DNA from: Pseudoips prasinana
Lineage: Eukaryota > Arthropoda > Insecta > Lepidoptera > Nolidae
Reading direction: 5' to 3'
Length of the DNA: 64,000 nucleotides
Assembly (NCBI GenBank): GCA_951640165.1
Contig: OX621244.1
Span: 19,238,001 to 19,302,000 of the forward strand
The notes under the pieces are model-generated. The model worked only from the letters and a program-made list of their open reading frames with translations. It did no database searches and was not told the origin of the DNA. Of the stretch, positions 1 to 10,900 are shown piece after piece. Every line of letters begins with the position of its first letter. The stretch's first letter is position 1. The translations under genes and the position numbers were made by a program.

Positions 1-232
1 CGGTAGGCGTGGCAACTCGTAGAATTGAATGCGAATCCGGTTCATGGCCTTCGCGGCCAGACAAGACGCAGGGTGGGCTGAGCCTCCATAAGGTGGACCG
101 ACTATCATGCCAGGATCACGGTAAACGGTTGGATGCGAGCAGTGCAAGACCGGCCATCGTGTAGATCCGTGGGGGAGATCTTCGTGGAAGTCTTCCGGAT
201 AACATGTTGATGATGTTCATTAATTGATGTTC
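1..232 (+). pseudogene. RTE-like LINE, C-terminal end of reverse transcriptase ORF (decayed)
   Basis: The frame starting near base 64 reads RRRVG, a stop, then IRWTDYHARITVNGWMRAVQDRPSCRSVGEIFVE. This resembles the C-terminal tail of insect RTE-like LINE proteins (GRP..RWTDD...G.RWM..AQDR..WRS..EAYVQQW). An in-frame TGA and loss of the last motif show that it is dead. A GATGATG-type tail follows near 210-220. The 5' part lies outside the window. Confidence 0.55.
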
Positions 233-794
233 GAAATGGAAAGAATGACAAGTGATGTCGTGTGTGTTTAGTCAACCAATATATGATGAGTTTAAAGACT
301 CGGATTTGTAAGAAAGGTGGTAGTGGTAAGTACTAACCTACCACTGCCACTTATGCCGTGTACCATAACATGGTCACTGTGTACCATAAATTTGGGTTTC
401 TATTTCTTAGTACAGAAAAACTCACACAGATGGAATTGTTACAAAGGTTGTAAAATGTACACAATCTATACCATGTCTAATAGAATTACCTGTAGATAAA
501 GTAGCATAATATACTAGTACAATTATTTTTAAATGAATAAATATATCTTCCTGGTCGAAATACGGCATGGCAACCTGTCCCAAAATAGTCTAGCCATCAA
601 CAATTGCGTACGTAAATACACTTCATTTTCTCTAACCGTATGATTTGAACCGATTACCATTTAGAAGCCAAGCAGGCCTTTCATGCTCTCTGGATCACGG
701 AAGTTTGAACCACGTTAAACACACTACCATTAAATTTATGTGGCAGTAAAAATATCATACACATCAGGTTACGCACTTTGTTTATACACTTAAT
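233..794. other. AT-rich stretch, no gene seen
   Basis: No motif, splice-supported exon or repeat head was recognised. The small open frame near 317-499 begins with GTG and has no recognisable content. Confidence 0.5.
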
Positions 795-906
795 TTAATA
801 ATAATATCCTGGGACCTTATTAAGACACGGCTATCTGATCCCAAACTTAGCTGAGCTTGTACTATGTAAACCAGATAACTGATATACTACTTGTGTATAT
901 ATATAA
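795..906 (-). repeat. SINE family A, 3' half, split by a Helitron
   Basis: The bases match the tail and body of the other family A copies (8597, 9437, 26998, 28579 and 62593): the complement of a GCTTAGTTTGGGATC-type tail, then GATAACTGATATACTAC. The element breaks exactly where the Helitron begins and resumes at 2799. Confidence 0.8.
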
Positions 907-2798
907 CTAGCTTTTGCCCGCGACTTCGTTCGCGTGGAATAGTAGTCACTATTCCGGCAGATTTTTGGTTTTACCCACATAGTTCCCGATCTCGCGGGAT
1001 CTCTTCAAAAATGAAATGTGGAAGATATTCTAGGGAACTCTTCAAAAATCAACATAATGAGCTCTGCGTTTGAATTGAAGATATGTATACTCACTTAGGG
1101 CATTAAAGCCGTTATTGCCGATCGAAAAAGGCTGTTATTTTTCCCTTATTTTCAAAATATTATTTTGATTTGCCATTTCTGAAAAAAATAACGTTTCTCC
1201 CTTGACAAATTTTCTATTATTTTAGGCTTTAAAGATTATTAAAGTTACACCAAGACATTTCTGTATACCACGTTTTGAGTTTTGCCATCCTTTGCAAAAA
1301 TATATAGGTCTTGTGGTTTTGACACTCTTGAGCACGCAACGTAGAGTTGTCCATGGGAGAAACAGGCTTTTTCAAGATGTACCCCCGCAACTTTAAGCGT
1401 TTGCCCTTGGGCTTTATTTATGGTCATTACAAACACAGTTTTCAGCGGAAACTAAACTCTTTTGAATTGGAATGGCAAATCAGTTGGAATGATGGGAATG
1501 CGGGGAATAATTACAGTTTCGCCTTTTGCCATAATAAGGGCGTTAATGACATTCCGTCCTAAATAGGTTACTTGTAACCATGTGCCGTTACATAGCCTTG
1601 GTGGATCTAGGTTTCTCATAAGCATCACAGGAACTCCAACTTTCAGCCTCAACCTGTGAAAAGGCACTCCTGATAACTCTAAGGAGTTGAGAAACTCTGT
1701 TGGGTAAGATGTCACTTTCTCGGTATCCACGACGTTATCTACTGATAGATACTCGATGACATCTCCCTCTACGTCAGACATAATTTGGTCATTTATCCGG
1801 CCTACTATTTCATTTGTTGGCGCCAATATCGCCCTTTCGCATAACCATTCCCGATTTTCGATATTAGCGCGTAAATCCGGATAGACACTATTTTTGAAAT
1901 TGTATGTGCTATCCACAATTTGGCATCATTCGCTGTTCAGCGTGATCATACTCTCGGAGTCGGTAGGCATACGATCCTCGCCGATCTTCAGAAGAGCAGC
2001 AGCATACTGCCCGGCTTGACAATCATTATGGAGTAATACTCGCATATTCGTCGACAGTACAACCATAGCACAGATGCTTTTAAACAGGCATTGATTTCAT
2101 CTGCCGGTGTGCCCCTTGCTATAACCGGCAGGGTCTGCCGGAAGTCACCGGCCAATAGAACCACCATTCCTCCCATAATACCTTGATTGTTTTTTATGTC
2201 TTTCATCGTGTGACGAAGTGCTTCGATTGCTCTTTTATGGGACATCGTACATTCATCCCAAACCAGCAGTTTACATTGTTGCAACATTCTTCCACGCTCA
2301 CTACTTTTACTTATGTTACAAACTGGCATTTCCTCCCAACGCCATCTATCGAGCATAGTGACAACTCGGATTATTTATCTATACTCCGTTCGGGCATTTT
2401 CTTTGTGCTAAAAGTTTCATTATATTGATATTATTTTTTTCATACCTTTTTACTATTTATTTACTTTTTTCCGATGAATTAAAACAATAACATGAACCGA
2501 ACTCGTGTAACGATCGACACCATTGCGCGATCACCAACTTGACATAGTATAGTACTAATAGAATTACTGAATTGATGCCGACTCTTGACCAATAGATGGC
2601 GCTGTATGTCCGGAATAAATTTTATTTTTTATTTTATTATTTGTAATAAAAACTATCCTATGTCCTTTCTCAAGTTCCAAACTATGTCTGTACCAAATTT
2701 CACACAAATCGGTTCAGTAGTTTAGGCGTGAAGCAAAGACAGACAGACAGAAAGACAGACAGACAGAGTTACTTTCGCATTTATAATATTAGTTTGGA
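907..2798 (-). mobile_element. Helitron, internally deleted, carrying a broken helicase
   Basis: Read on the - strand, the element starts with TC (TCCAAACTAATATTATAAA) at 2798. It ends with a GC-rich hairpin (ACGCGAACGAAGTCGCGGGC) and CTAG at 907. The flanking bases are A and T, the Helitron target, with no target duplication. Removing the element restores a continuous SINE A. It encodes part of a PIF1-type helicase but no recognisable Rep nuclease, so it is not autonomous. Confidence 0.8.
1245..2356 (-). pseudogene. Helitron PIF1-like helicase fragment
   Basis: Helitron RepHel proteins replicate and move the element; this is part of the helicase half. Reading 5' to 3' on the - strand: LLVWDECTMSHKRAIEA (Walker B type) and VVLLAGDFRQTLPV near 2100-2260; then, in another frame, ILAPTNEIVGRINDQI and LKVGVPVMLMRNLDPP at 1452-1916; then FVMTINKAQGQTL and GQLYVACSRV at 1245-1436. 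The last two blocks share one frame and are separated only by a TAG near 1452. The first block is shifted in frame, with damage near 1917-1990. The P-loop segment is missing. Confidence 0.85.
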
Positions 2799-2893
2799 TT
2801 ACACCCAGACTCAGGACAACACAAACAGACATGTTCATGCACACAAATAACTGTCCTGGGTGGGAATCGAACCCACGACCTCCGGCGTGAAAA
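2799..2893 (-). repeat. SINE family A, tRNA-like 5' part, continuation
   Basis: This continues the copy that starts at 795. It holds the complement of the tRNA B-box (GGTTCGATTCC in GTGGGTTCGATTCCCACCC) at about 2860-2877. The head is cut off by the palindrome that starts at 2879. Confidence 0.8.
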
Positions 2894-2912
2894 GCAATAT
2901 TTATATATATTG

Positions 2913-2970
<58 letters not shown>

Positions 2971-3004
2971 CAATATATATAAATATTGCTTTTCACGCCG
3001 GAGG
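2879..3004. repeat. 126-bp near-perfect palindrome with (TA)n centre
   Basis: CCTCCGGCGTGAAAAGC at the left returns as its reverse complement at the right, with a long TA run between. The left arm is SINE A sequence; the right arm is an inverted copy of the same SINE segment. Confidence 0.9.
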
Positions 3005-3519
3005 CACGTTGAAAGAATCATAGTTACGAATATTTGGCGGTGACCTGTAAAGAAGTGGAAAAAAAAATGTTTTCTTCATTCATGATCAATCATGATAACA
3101 TACACTTTCCATATTTAGTTTATCAATTAACATTCGGAAATCAGGCTTATTTCCCTGCACATTAGAGACCTCTTCATACAAAATGCATTTTTCACACCGC
3201 CAACTTGGTTTATTCAACTTGATGGTATACCTCCGGTTGTATGTTAAGTTGCTCAGTGTCTACCATGATTAACTTTATATCACAGCCAGAGCTGCTGTAA
3301 TATTATATACTACTAGTTGTAATAGTAATAATAGCTATTTATAGTTTTAACCTCAAACCCTAATAATTTTAACATTCAATCATTCTTTTCTTGAAATAAT
3401 TTAGAATATCAATACGAGTAATACAAAAAAAAGTGAACTTCAATTCATAACTAAAGTCATAATTCAGTTTAACGGTGTTGCTTAACATACTTACATCTCA
3501 CATGATATATATGATACCC
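3005..3519. other. AT-rich stretch, no gene seen
   Basis: No coding motif, SINE head or terminal repeat was recognised. Confidence 0.5.
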
Positions 3520-3692
3520 AATAATAATAATAATGTCCACAGCGGCTAGTCCCACTGGAGACTAGCCAATTGCGCAGGACATATTATAGTGCAAAAGTGT
3601 GTGCGCAAACACCTTCGGCCCAACCCGGGATTTGAACCCAGGCCCTCATTATCTGCGGTCGAACACGCTACCGCTAGACCAACGAGGCAGTC
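3520..3692 (-). repeat. tRNA-derived SINE family C
   Basis: The complement reads CCTCGTTGGTCTAGCGGTAG (A-box-like) and GGTTCAAATCCCGGG (B-box) and ends in an (ATT)n-type tail. It matches copies at 45995 and 56497. Confidence 0.8.
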
Positions 3693-4350
3693 ATATGATA
3701 CCTATACATGTATTAAATGAAATAAGAATATTTTTTACGTAAATATTTCCGCAAAAATAGAACAATGTTTCTTATGAACACAAAAAAACAAAGTAAACAT
3801 AGTCAACAAAGTGAGTTAGTTTAAATAAATTACGATTCGTAATAGTTATAATCATGAGCCAGTATTATATTTAGGTTGAACATAAAATCCAATCATAATT
3901 TTAATATGAAACTCTAATGTAAAAATCTACTCAATCAAAACTTATTACTTTTCCGAAACATAATCATCCAACACTATATTGTAAATTAGCTGGATACTAT
4001 TATCCACTTAATTAACACTAAGCTTAAATAAGACATTTTATCTTGCATGTAATTAATATTTAGATTTAACAAGATTAGGTACCACAACGTGTCTACTACT
4101 AATCTGTTACAAATTTACTACGAATTCATTAAAATTGAAAATGATTATTTAGGGAAAATAATTCTTAGCATCATACATACATTACATTAATCAAAGCAAT
4201 GAACTCAAGTAAAACTAATTAATTACTTTGGTGCTTACGTATCCAATCTGTATGCCTACGCCAGCGTAGGAATTATGCTTGATAATGATCACTACTTCGT
4301 AGTAACTGATAATTAGGTAGGTATAGACAATAAATCTAAAATTATAAAAA
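3693..4350. other. AT-rich stretch, no gene seen
   Basis: No coding content or known repeat was recognised. Confidence 0.5.
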
Positions 4351-4403
4351 CAGGTCGAATAGCAGTCATATCTGACTAGCAGATATGACTATTATTCGTC
4401 CTG
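4351..4403. repeat. Inverted repeat with short loop
   Basis: The arm beginning CAGGTCGAATAGCAGTCATA pairs with the right arm with about two mismatches around a 7-base loop. Confidence 0.8.
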
Positions 4404-4555
4404 GCTTAATGAAGATTAAAGGAATGTCTATATCCGCGGAACAAGGGACGCCAAAAATGAAGTGGTACCGCATTCTCATTCTCCGACTGGCTACCGGCTA
4501 AGTCGCCGAACATCGGGATAGTGATCGGCGTTCAAATAAATAAAAGTTAAAAACT

Positions 4556-4630
4556 ACTTAATCAATCGTTAAATCGGCTTCGACGTTGGAAACATGTGTT
4601 CTTGGAAGCCGATTTAACGATTGATTAAGT
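4556..4630. repeat. Inverted repeat, 26-bp arms
   Basis: ACTTAATCAATCGTTAAATC and the following GGCTTC are mirrored perfectly at the right end; the loop is about 23 bases. It looks like a small foldback element. Confidence 0.85.
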
Positions 4631-4744
4631 CATATTTTTGGTTGAGGAAAGCAACACAACCGGAGAATGCTTTTCGAGCCTAAAAACATAATACTGCTAA
4701 ATCCCATACTAAGAACTGTTTTGGCCGGTAACAAATCAGTAATA

Positions 4745-4805
4745 TATATGTGAAGAACTTTGGGAAAGGTCTTTGTCCAGGGTGTAGACGTCTGATGATG
4801 ATGTT
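4745..4805 (+). repeat. RTE-like LINE 3' tail fragment
   Basis: GGTCTTTGTCCAG, GTAGACGTC and TGATGATGATG match the degenerate QQWTSFG-stop tail of the RTE-like LINE pieces seen elsewhere in the window. Confidence 0.5.
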
Positions 4806-4867
4806 ACATCATTACTATTAACTTATCGTATGGGGTGTGGTTATCCTAGTGTCAGAGGTTTCTTTTA

Positions 4868-5329
4868 GAGCCCATAGTTACCAACTTAAAAAATAATTTC
4901 TTGTACGACAAATGTGAAAATGACAATCATTTTTTGTGGGTTAATCTGAATAAATTTGCTGTAGATATAGGTGCCATCTATAAACCAGAAAGGACAAATA
5001 CAACACAGTTTCTAGAGACCTTTTCGGAAGAATTATACAAACATAAAAGAACCATAATATTAGGAGACTTCCATTACAACCTACTCAGCAAAGAACGACC
5101 AATCATAGAGTACAAGGAAACACTACAGGAAAACGGATACAATATTCTTAATAAGATAAGCGCTAACTATTGTACAAGAGAAACAGCTACTACCAAAACC
5201 ATTCTAGATCACGCTTTAACTAGCTTAAAAGAAAATGGTTTCCATCTTGTTATTATTGAATCTGCTATGTCAGATCATAAACAGATATACATGGAAGTGA
5301 AAAAAATCAAGAACTCTACCGAACAATAA
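4868..5329 (+). pseudogene. Non-LTR retrotransposon APE endonuclease fragment
   Basis: About 140 codons are open and hold the C-terminal half of an apurinic-type endonuclease, which nicks target DNA in LINE insertion. Motifs are IILGDFHYNLL (GDxN-like catalytic block), TILDHALTS and AMSDHKQIYMEV (SDH catalytic histidine). No ATG is seen at the start, and neither the N-terminal half nor a reverse transcriptase follows. It is truncated at both ends. The LINE clade is not assigned. Confidence 0.7.
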
Positions 5330-5633
5330 TAACAAGAAAAAAAAACTGGTAAACAAATTCATACTCAGTGTAAATGCCTCTTAAAATTTGCTCACTTACT
5401 TACTTACAACGGACAAAGGGCGTGAACGCAGCGCGCCGGTTATTATTCACCTCTACCTACACAACTACATTATTTACCAATTGTTAATGGTACGTTGTTT
5501 AGCAAATTACTTTATATTATGCGCAGTGTGAACTTTCAATTATGTAAAATTTAAAGTTTAATTATGTATCTTGTTTCTCCTCGAAGTGATTGTAAATCTT
5601 TAAGAAGTAAAGAAATTCCAACCATTATATACT

Positions 5634-5868
5634 ACACTACACTACAATATAGTACAATACAATACACTACACTACAGCACTACACTACACAACTCTACAC
5701 TACTCTACACTACACTAAACTACACTACACTACACTACAGCACTACACTACACTACAATACAGTACAATACATTACACTACACTACAGCACTACACGACA
5801 CTACAATACAGTACAATACACGCTACACAACACTACACGCCACACAAATACTATACAATACAATAAAA
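5634..5868. repeat. ACTAC/ACACT simple satellite
   Basis: An irregular array of TACAC, ACTAC and AATAC pentamers. The long open frame over it is an artefact of the repeat. Confidence 0.9.
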
Positions 5869-6530
5869 CTGTTTTTTTTTGGTCAACAAACAAAATGCAT
5901 CGTTATTCTTGTATAAATTCCTGTACAAACTCTATTAGTACATTAAGATACTGATTCTATAAATATATAATATCTATTCAGTATTTCTTATGATATAGTG
6001 CCAGTGCCAGGGTTCGTTATTGATTTATTATAAAATAAAATCTATGATTCCTATTGTCACTGAAACTGCGGCGGATAGAGATGACGATGATGATGACGAC
6101 GCTGCACTTATATATTTACACAAACACAAGAACAGCAAATAACATGCGATGAATCTTTGTGAATTAAAGGAAATTTGAGCAGAGGTCGAATCCCTATCAA
6201 GCACACCATCAGCACTCCAATGCAAGTTAAAGACTTAGATACTCTATGCTGAGTACAAATGGCATCTTCGATAGGACAAGTTCAAGAAGTCATCATCTTA
6301 GTCAAATATATGATTTTCTTATGACCATTCCTCCAACCAGTGTCTAAAGGGGCGTTTTTATCAACGGGCTATCTGTGCAATAAATTGAGGACATGTCTAA
6401 CACAGAGCCAACTGACGAAACTAAAGACTGAGGATGGTAGAATCGTCACGCCTAAATCTTATTTTTAATTTATCTGGAAAACGATATCCAATTATCCAAT
6501 TTATCCGAATACTAAAATCAGCGGATAATT
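5869..6530. other. AT-rich stretch, no gene seen
   Basis: It contains a short GAT-rich run near 6080-6100 and nothing else recognised. Confidence 0.45.
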
Positions 6531-6672
6531 GCATGCCCTAGTCGCGGGGTACTTTATAAACATATAATTGTCGGACATAAAATACATCCATATTCTAAAC
6601 AACTATTTATGGGTCACACAAATAGTTGTCAGTTACGGGAATCTATCCCGGGGCACGAAGTGGCTAGACCAT
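6531..6672 (-). repeat. tRNA-derived SINE family D
   Basis: It shares TCGCGGGGTACTTTA, ACATATAAT and the CACGAAGTGGC head with the copies at 19384, 38331 and 43535. The B-box region is diverged. Confidence 0.7.
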
Positions 6673-6724
6673 ATGTGTAGTGAAATACATATTTAGATAC
6701 TAGGGGAAAAAATCTGTATCATCA

Positions 6725-6940
6725 TAACACCAAAAAGAAGTCCACTGCCGTACAAAAGCCTCTCCCAAGAATTATCTTGCTTGACAGATAATTCTTGAGG
6801 GAGGCGATCGCAGTAAGATTGTCTTTGTACTCAGAAAGAACCTGATGCCTGTCCTCTGGTATAAATTCCCTTGGGTCGACTTCTACGCCCCCTTAGGGAT
6901 GAGAAGGGGTGATGATATTCTGATATTCGTCGCTGTCACC
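6725..6940 (-). repeat. RTE-like LINE 3' fragment, partly palindromic
   Basis: The complement ends in the shared tail (GCAGTGGAC). A palindrome at 6758-6805 repeats GCCTCTCCCAAGAATTATCT in inverse. The 6845-6935 part (GTCGACTTCTACGCCCCC, AGGGGTGATGATATTC) matches 59445-59510 on the - strand and 52845 and 59915 on the + strand. Confidence 0.6.
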
Positions 6941-7041
6941 GTAATAAAAATCTGTAGATACATATTTTGTTAATTTATTGTTGGTACGCCTAAAGCACTT
7001 GTTTGCTTCCACTAAACAGTAGACTAGCATTTGGGAAGTCT

Positions 7042-7100
7042 TTGTATATTATGTGTTTTACCTGAAAAATCCCAATAACGGTGTAGCAAGCGTTCATAGG
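7042..7100 (-). repeat. SINE family E, part before inserted LINE end
   Basis: GCAAGCGTTCATAGG matches 17890-17905, where the sequence runs directly into CTACGGTGACC. Here it is interrupted at the ATAGG duplicate. Confidence 0.6.
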
Positions 7101-7370
7101 GCAACAATGCGCAAAAGGTGTGCTTCCCTGGTGCGCAGGGTGTGGGGCCCCAACAGCGTCTTAAGCATGATTGCCAGTCGACTGGACTTTAAATACGTTG
7201 GTCACTGCTGTGCAGTCTCCCATGGGACGGCACAACATTGACACAACCTTCATTTATTTATTTACATGTTCCGTCCTTTTGATTAATGTCAGTGATTACT
7301 AACATAGTCGTAAGTTTATACTAACAATCTTTTTGAGCCTTAGTTACTCTAATAAAGAGAATTCTATTCT
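7101..7370 (+). mobile_element. 5'-truncated LINE 3' end flanked by ATAGG duplication
   Basis: Only the last ~46 codons (MRKRCASLVRRVW, VLSMIASRLD) and a 3' untranslated tail (AATAAA near 7351, ending TTCTATTCTA) were inserted. The stop is at 7239-7241. ATAGG occurs on both sides (7096-7100 and 7371-7375). Joining the flanks restores SINE E. This is the usual result of target-primed reverse transcription. Confidence 0.6.
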
Positions 7371-7437
7371 ATAGGCTACGGTGACCACTAACCATCACGT
7401 GAGCCGTATGCTTGTTTGCCAACTAAGCTGTAAAGAA
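7371..7437 (-). repeat. SINE family E, part after inserted LINE end
   Basis: CTACGGTGACC, GTGAGCCGTATGCTTGTTTG and CCAACTAAG match 17910-17957. Confidence 0.7.
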
Positions 7438-7699
7438 AAAATACCTGTTTTTAAACTAACATATTTGAAATTATCGCCAATCACAGCTTGTGAAATAACC
7501 AAGCTTAACTACGCAAAAACTCGCGAATCTAAAAATTATACAATAAAAGTTTTACTGTTATCACGGTGTGTACAGACACCATGATGTATTATACTTTTTG
7601 CATGAAAATGTCGAACATGTTGGCACTTAAAGTGGAATATATCGACTCTATAGTCACTGTGTAAGTAACTGTAAAGGATTCTTCTCACCCGGCGGAGCA

Positions 7700-7755
7700 C
7701 AGATTTGCAGTTCTCCCTTCAGTTTGGCGCGACATCTCGTTCGAAACGAACGCCG
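7700..7755 (+). promoter_or_regulatory. Candidate initiator/DPE promoter of the secreted-protein gene
   Basis: TTCAGTT gives an arthropod initiator (TCAGT) with A+1 at 7721. GAACG at +28 to +32 fits four of five positions of the downstream promoter element (RGWYV). The surroundings are CpG-richer than the rest, and no strict TATA box lies 30 bases upstream. The start site is inferred. Confidence 0.35.
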
Positions 7756-7960
7756 CCCCATTTATATCCAAATCGTATTCCCGAACGGGAAATTTGTCAA
7801 AGTTTTCACCGATAAACTTTGTTAATAATTTTGTTTATTAGACTGTGTACATGTGGATATGTCCATTACAAAAATATCTTTTGTATGATTTGTTAACTTT
7901 TTTAAGTTATAGTGAAATAAATTTGGACACGTTAAGTTATTGAGAAGTTATATTGTAACA

Positions 7961-7997
7961 ATGATTGTTATAATACTTAGTGCTTTGCTAATTACGG
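7961..7997 (+). CDS. Secreted Cys-rich protein, exon 1 (signal peptide)
   Basis: The first ATG, preceded by AACA, opens [12 protein letters not shown], a hydrophobic secretion signal with no charged residue. The exon ends G|GTAAGT, a consensus donor, leaving one base of a codon. The next recognised exon (42703) begins with the two bases that complete a glycine codon, so the phase agrees. The link across 34.7 kb is inferred from phase, signal peptide and total length. The rest of the gene is described under the full-gene entry. Confidence 0.6.
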
Positions 7998-10900
7998 GTA
8001 AGTTTAGTTATTATAATTTGTTAATACCTACTCTATTTAGACTATATTTAGAAAATAATTAACGCTATAAAAACAGACCCGACCCTCAATTTGTCTTTAT
8101 GACAACATATTTATATGAGATCATACTGAAAGCATTTCCCATCGAATCAAATAAAATAAAACATTTCAAAATCAGGTCACAAACAATGAAGAATTTTAAT
8201 TGACTTGCCTATTGGTCTCGTACAGGCTCTGCGTAGTTTGGGATCAGATGGCAGTGTCTTAGCAGTCCCAAGATATTTATTTCTTTATATATATAAAATT
8301 ATAGATAAAAAGACGGTTAAATATAATGATGGAACTAATACCGTTTTTTTTATAACGGTACTAGTTCCTTCATTTATAGATGATTTCAAAAAATGCAAAG
8401 CCAATTGTGCTCAATTTACCGCAAATGCTAATGTTACAAACCAATTAGAATACTTTAATATCATATTCTTAAGTGATAGCTAAGCAAAATGAAAGCTGTT
8501 AGACTTTATAGTTAAACAAAAACTGACTTTCTTGTTAATTTACTACTGTTTTATTGAGGTAACAATTATATTCATAAGACGCTTTATTTTTTTTTCCTGA
8601 GACAGTATTAACACACGGCCATCTGATCCCAAACTAAGCAGAGCTTGTACTATGGAAACCAGATAACTCATGAACTAATTATACTACTTTTCTTTAGTAA
8701 ATACTTACTTTAATTGATAATTACACCCAGTATCAGGGCAAACAGACATGTTCATGTATGCAAATATCTATCCTGTGTAGAATCGCACCCACGACATGCG
8801 GCGTGGATGGCAAGCATTTATAAACCACGCCACCCGGTCCGTCGAATTTAATAATGCATAAATATATATGAAAAAAATTCCCAATGTATCTCATACTTAA
8901 GCTGATTCTTAATACTGTTAGATAAATCCATCATCATATTTCCTGATTTATTGTTCTTGATAGCAGTGGTTACCTTTGGGTAACAGTTACTCGATATCAT
9001 CAATCGGAACAAACTGACTAAACTTAGGATAAACCGTGCGGTGCTCCACATAATACACGAAATATAAACTACATATAACTCAAAGTATACATAAATACTG
9101 AAGAAAACTTAAGGCACCCATGAAACTGAACAAATGAAACAAAACCAGTATGCAAAGTACGAAAACAATTTTTTAGCTCGCCTTACAAAAAGCTTTAGTT
9201 GGTCGTTATGCTTGTATGGGATGTTTATTATTTATGTATGTATTAAATATGTGTAAATTTTAATAAGTGTTTTGCACATACTGTTATTTAGTTATTTATA
9301 TTCACCGTTGTGTTATCAAGGATATGTATCGGTTAAATATGTATTGAAAGGAGTCCTTTTAAAATCATTAGTATTTAAAATATATTTCTAACTTCTATCA
9401 CATTTTTTATTGAACTTTAACTATTAATCAAAAATTAATAATAATAATATTACATTATTTACACGGCCATCTGATCCCAAAGTAAGCAGAGCTATGGAAA
9501 TTAGATAACTGATATACTACTTTCCTTTTGTAAATACATACTTTTATACATAATTACCACAGACTCAGCACTAAAAGCCATGTTAATGCACACAAATATC
9601 TGTCATGGGAGGGAATTGAACCCAAGACCAGTGGCGTGAAAGGCAAATGCCTACCTACCCAACACGCCGACCGGCCCTTCTATGATGTAGATATCTAATT
9701 ATGCAACAAGAACTTTCGTATGCGAGTTAGACCTGAAATTAGCCTGCAATTAAGAAACCATGTTGCATCTTTATTTGTTAACTTTCACACGTTTAAAAAA
9801 TTAAAACAGGTTAATTCGACTGAATTTTGCATTTTGCTTTGCAGAAAGCTTTACGACACTAATACTGCTGGCAGTGTCGATGTTATATGTATGCTGGAAA
9901 AGAGCATACTTGGCAAAAGCTACTATTAAAATATAGAGGTATTCCTTTGCATCTCTCTTGTTACTAAGCTTGCCAGTAGCGTCTATATGCACTACTAGCT
10001 GGGCCCGCGACTTCGTCCGCGTGTTAATTAGTTTATATAGTTTTTTAGTAAAATAAAATACTTTTTCTAAAATAAAAGTAGCCTAAGTTACGCCTTATTA
10101 CATCAGCTACCTGCCAATAAAAGTCCCGTCAAAATCGGTCCAGCCATTTCAGAGATTAGCCGGAACAAACAGACAGACAGACAGACAAAAATTGTAAAAA
10201 ATGTTATTTTGGTGTATGTACCGTATATATATTCATATTTATGTAGTAAAAACCGGATATTTCAATATTACAAACAGACACTCCAATTTTATTTATTTGT
10301 ATAGATGTACCAGGTGACTGCTACTTTGGAGATGTGGCGCAAGTCAGCTTGCATTTGTTTCGATTTGGAAACCTTACAATATATGCAATATTATCCAAAT
10401 TTTCTAAAAACTTTGACATATAAGAGTCTAACATCTTTTCGAGGGTATTTTATCATCCCAAATGATAGCCTTTCGTGCATATTACGAACAATAAACCATT
10501 GAAGTGACTCAGGAACTATAGGTAGCCTAAGAGTATTTCTATTGCGCTGAATTTTCCAACGATCGCAATACGTATGTTTTGGTTTGGCCTTATTAACTTT
10601 CCCATGAGTAAGATTACACACTAGCACTTTAATTTTTTCTTTATGTCAGTTGTCGACAAACGAGCAAGTGGGTCACCTGATGGTAAGTGATAACCGCCGC
10701 CCATGGACACTAGCAACACTAGAGGAGTCGCGGGTGCGTTGCTGGCCTTTAAGAGTCAGCAAACAAGTGTTGCTGACCCTTCCCCCCACCCCGATGAGCT
10801 CTGGCGAACTTACTCACACTCAGAAACACAACATTAAATTATTAATGTTATTATTAAGGAATGTCTTCTGTAAGGTGGAGGTACTTCCCCAGTCGGGCTG

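Noticed and set aside
5564..5866. 100-codon open frame
   Set aside because: It consists of the ACTAC satellite read as Tyr/Thr/His repeats.
5634..5868. CRISPR-like or direct-repeat array
   Set aside because: Irregular pentamers without spacers; a simple satellite in a eukaryotic genome.
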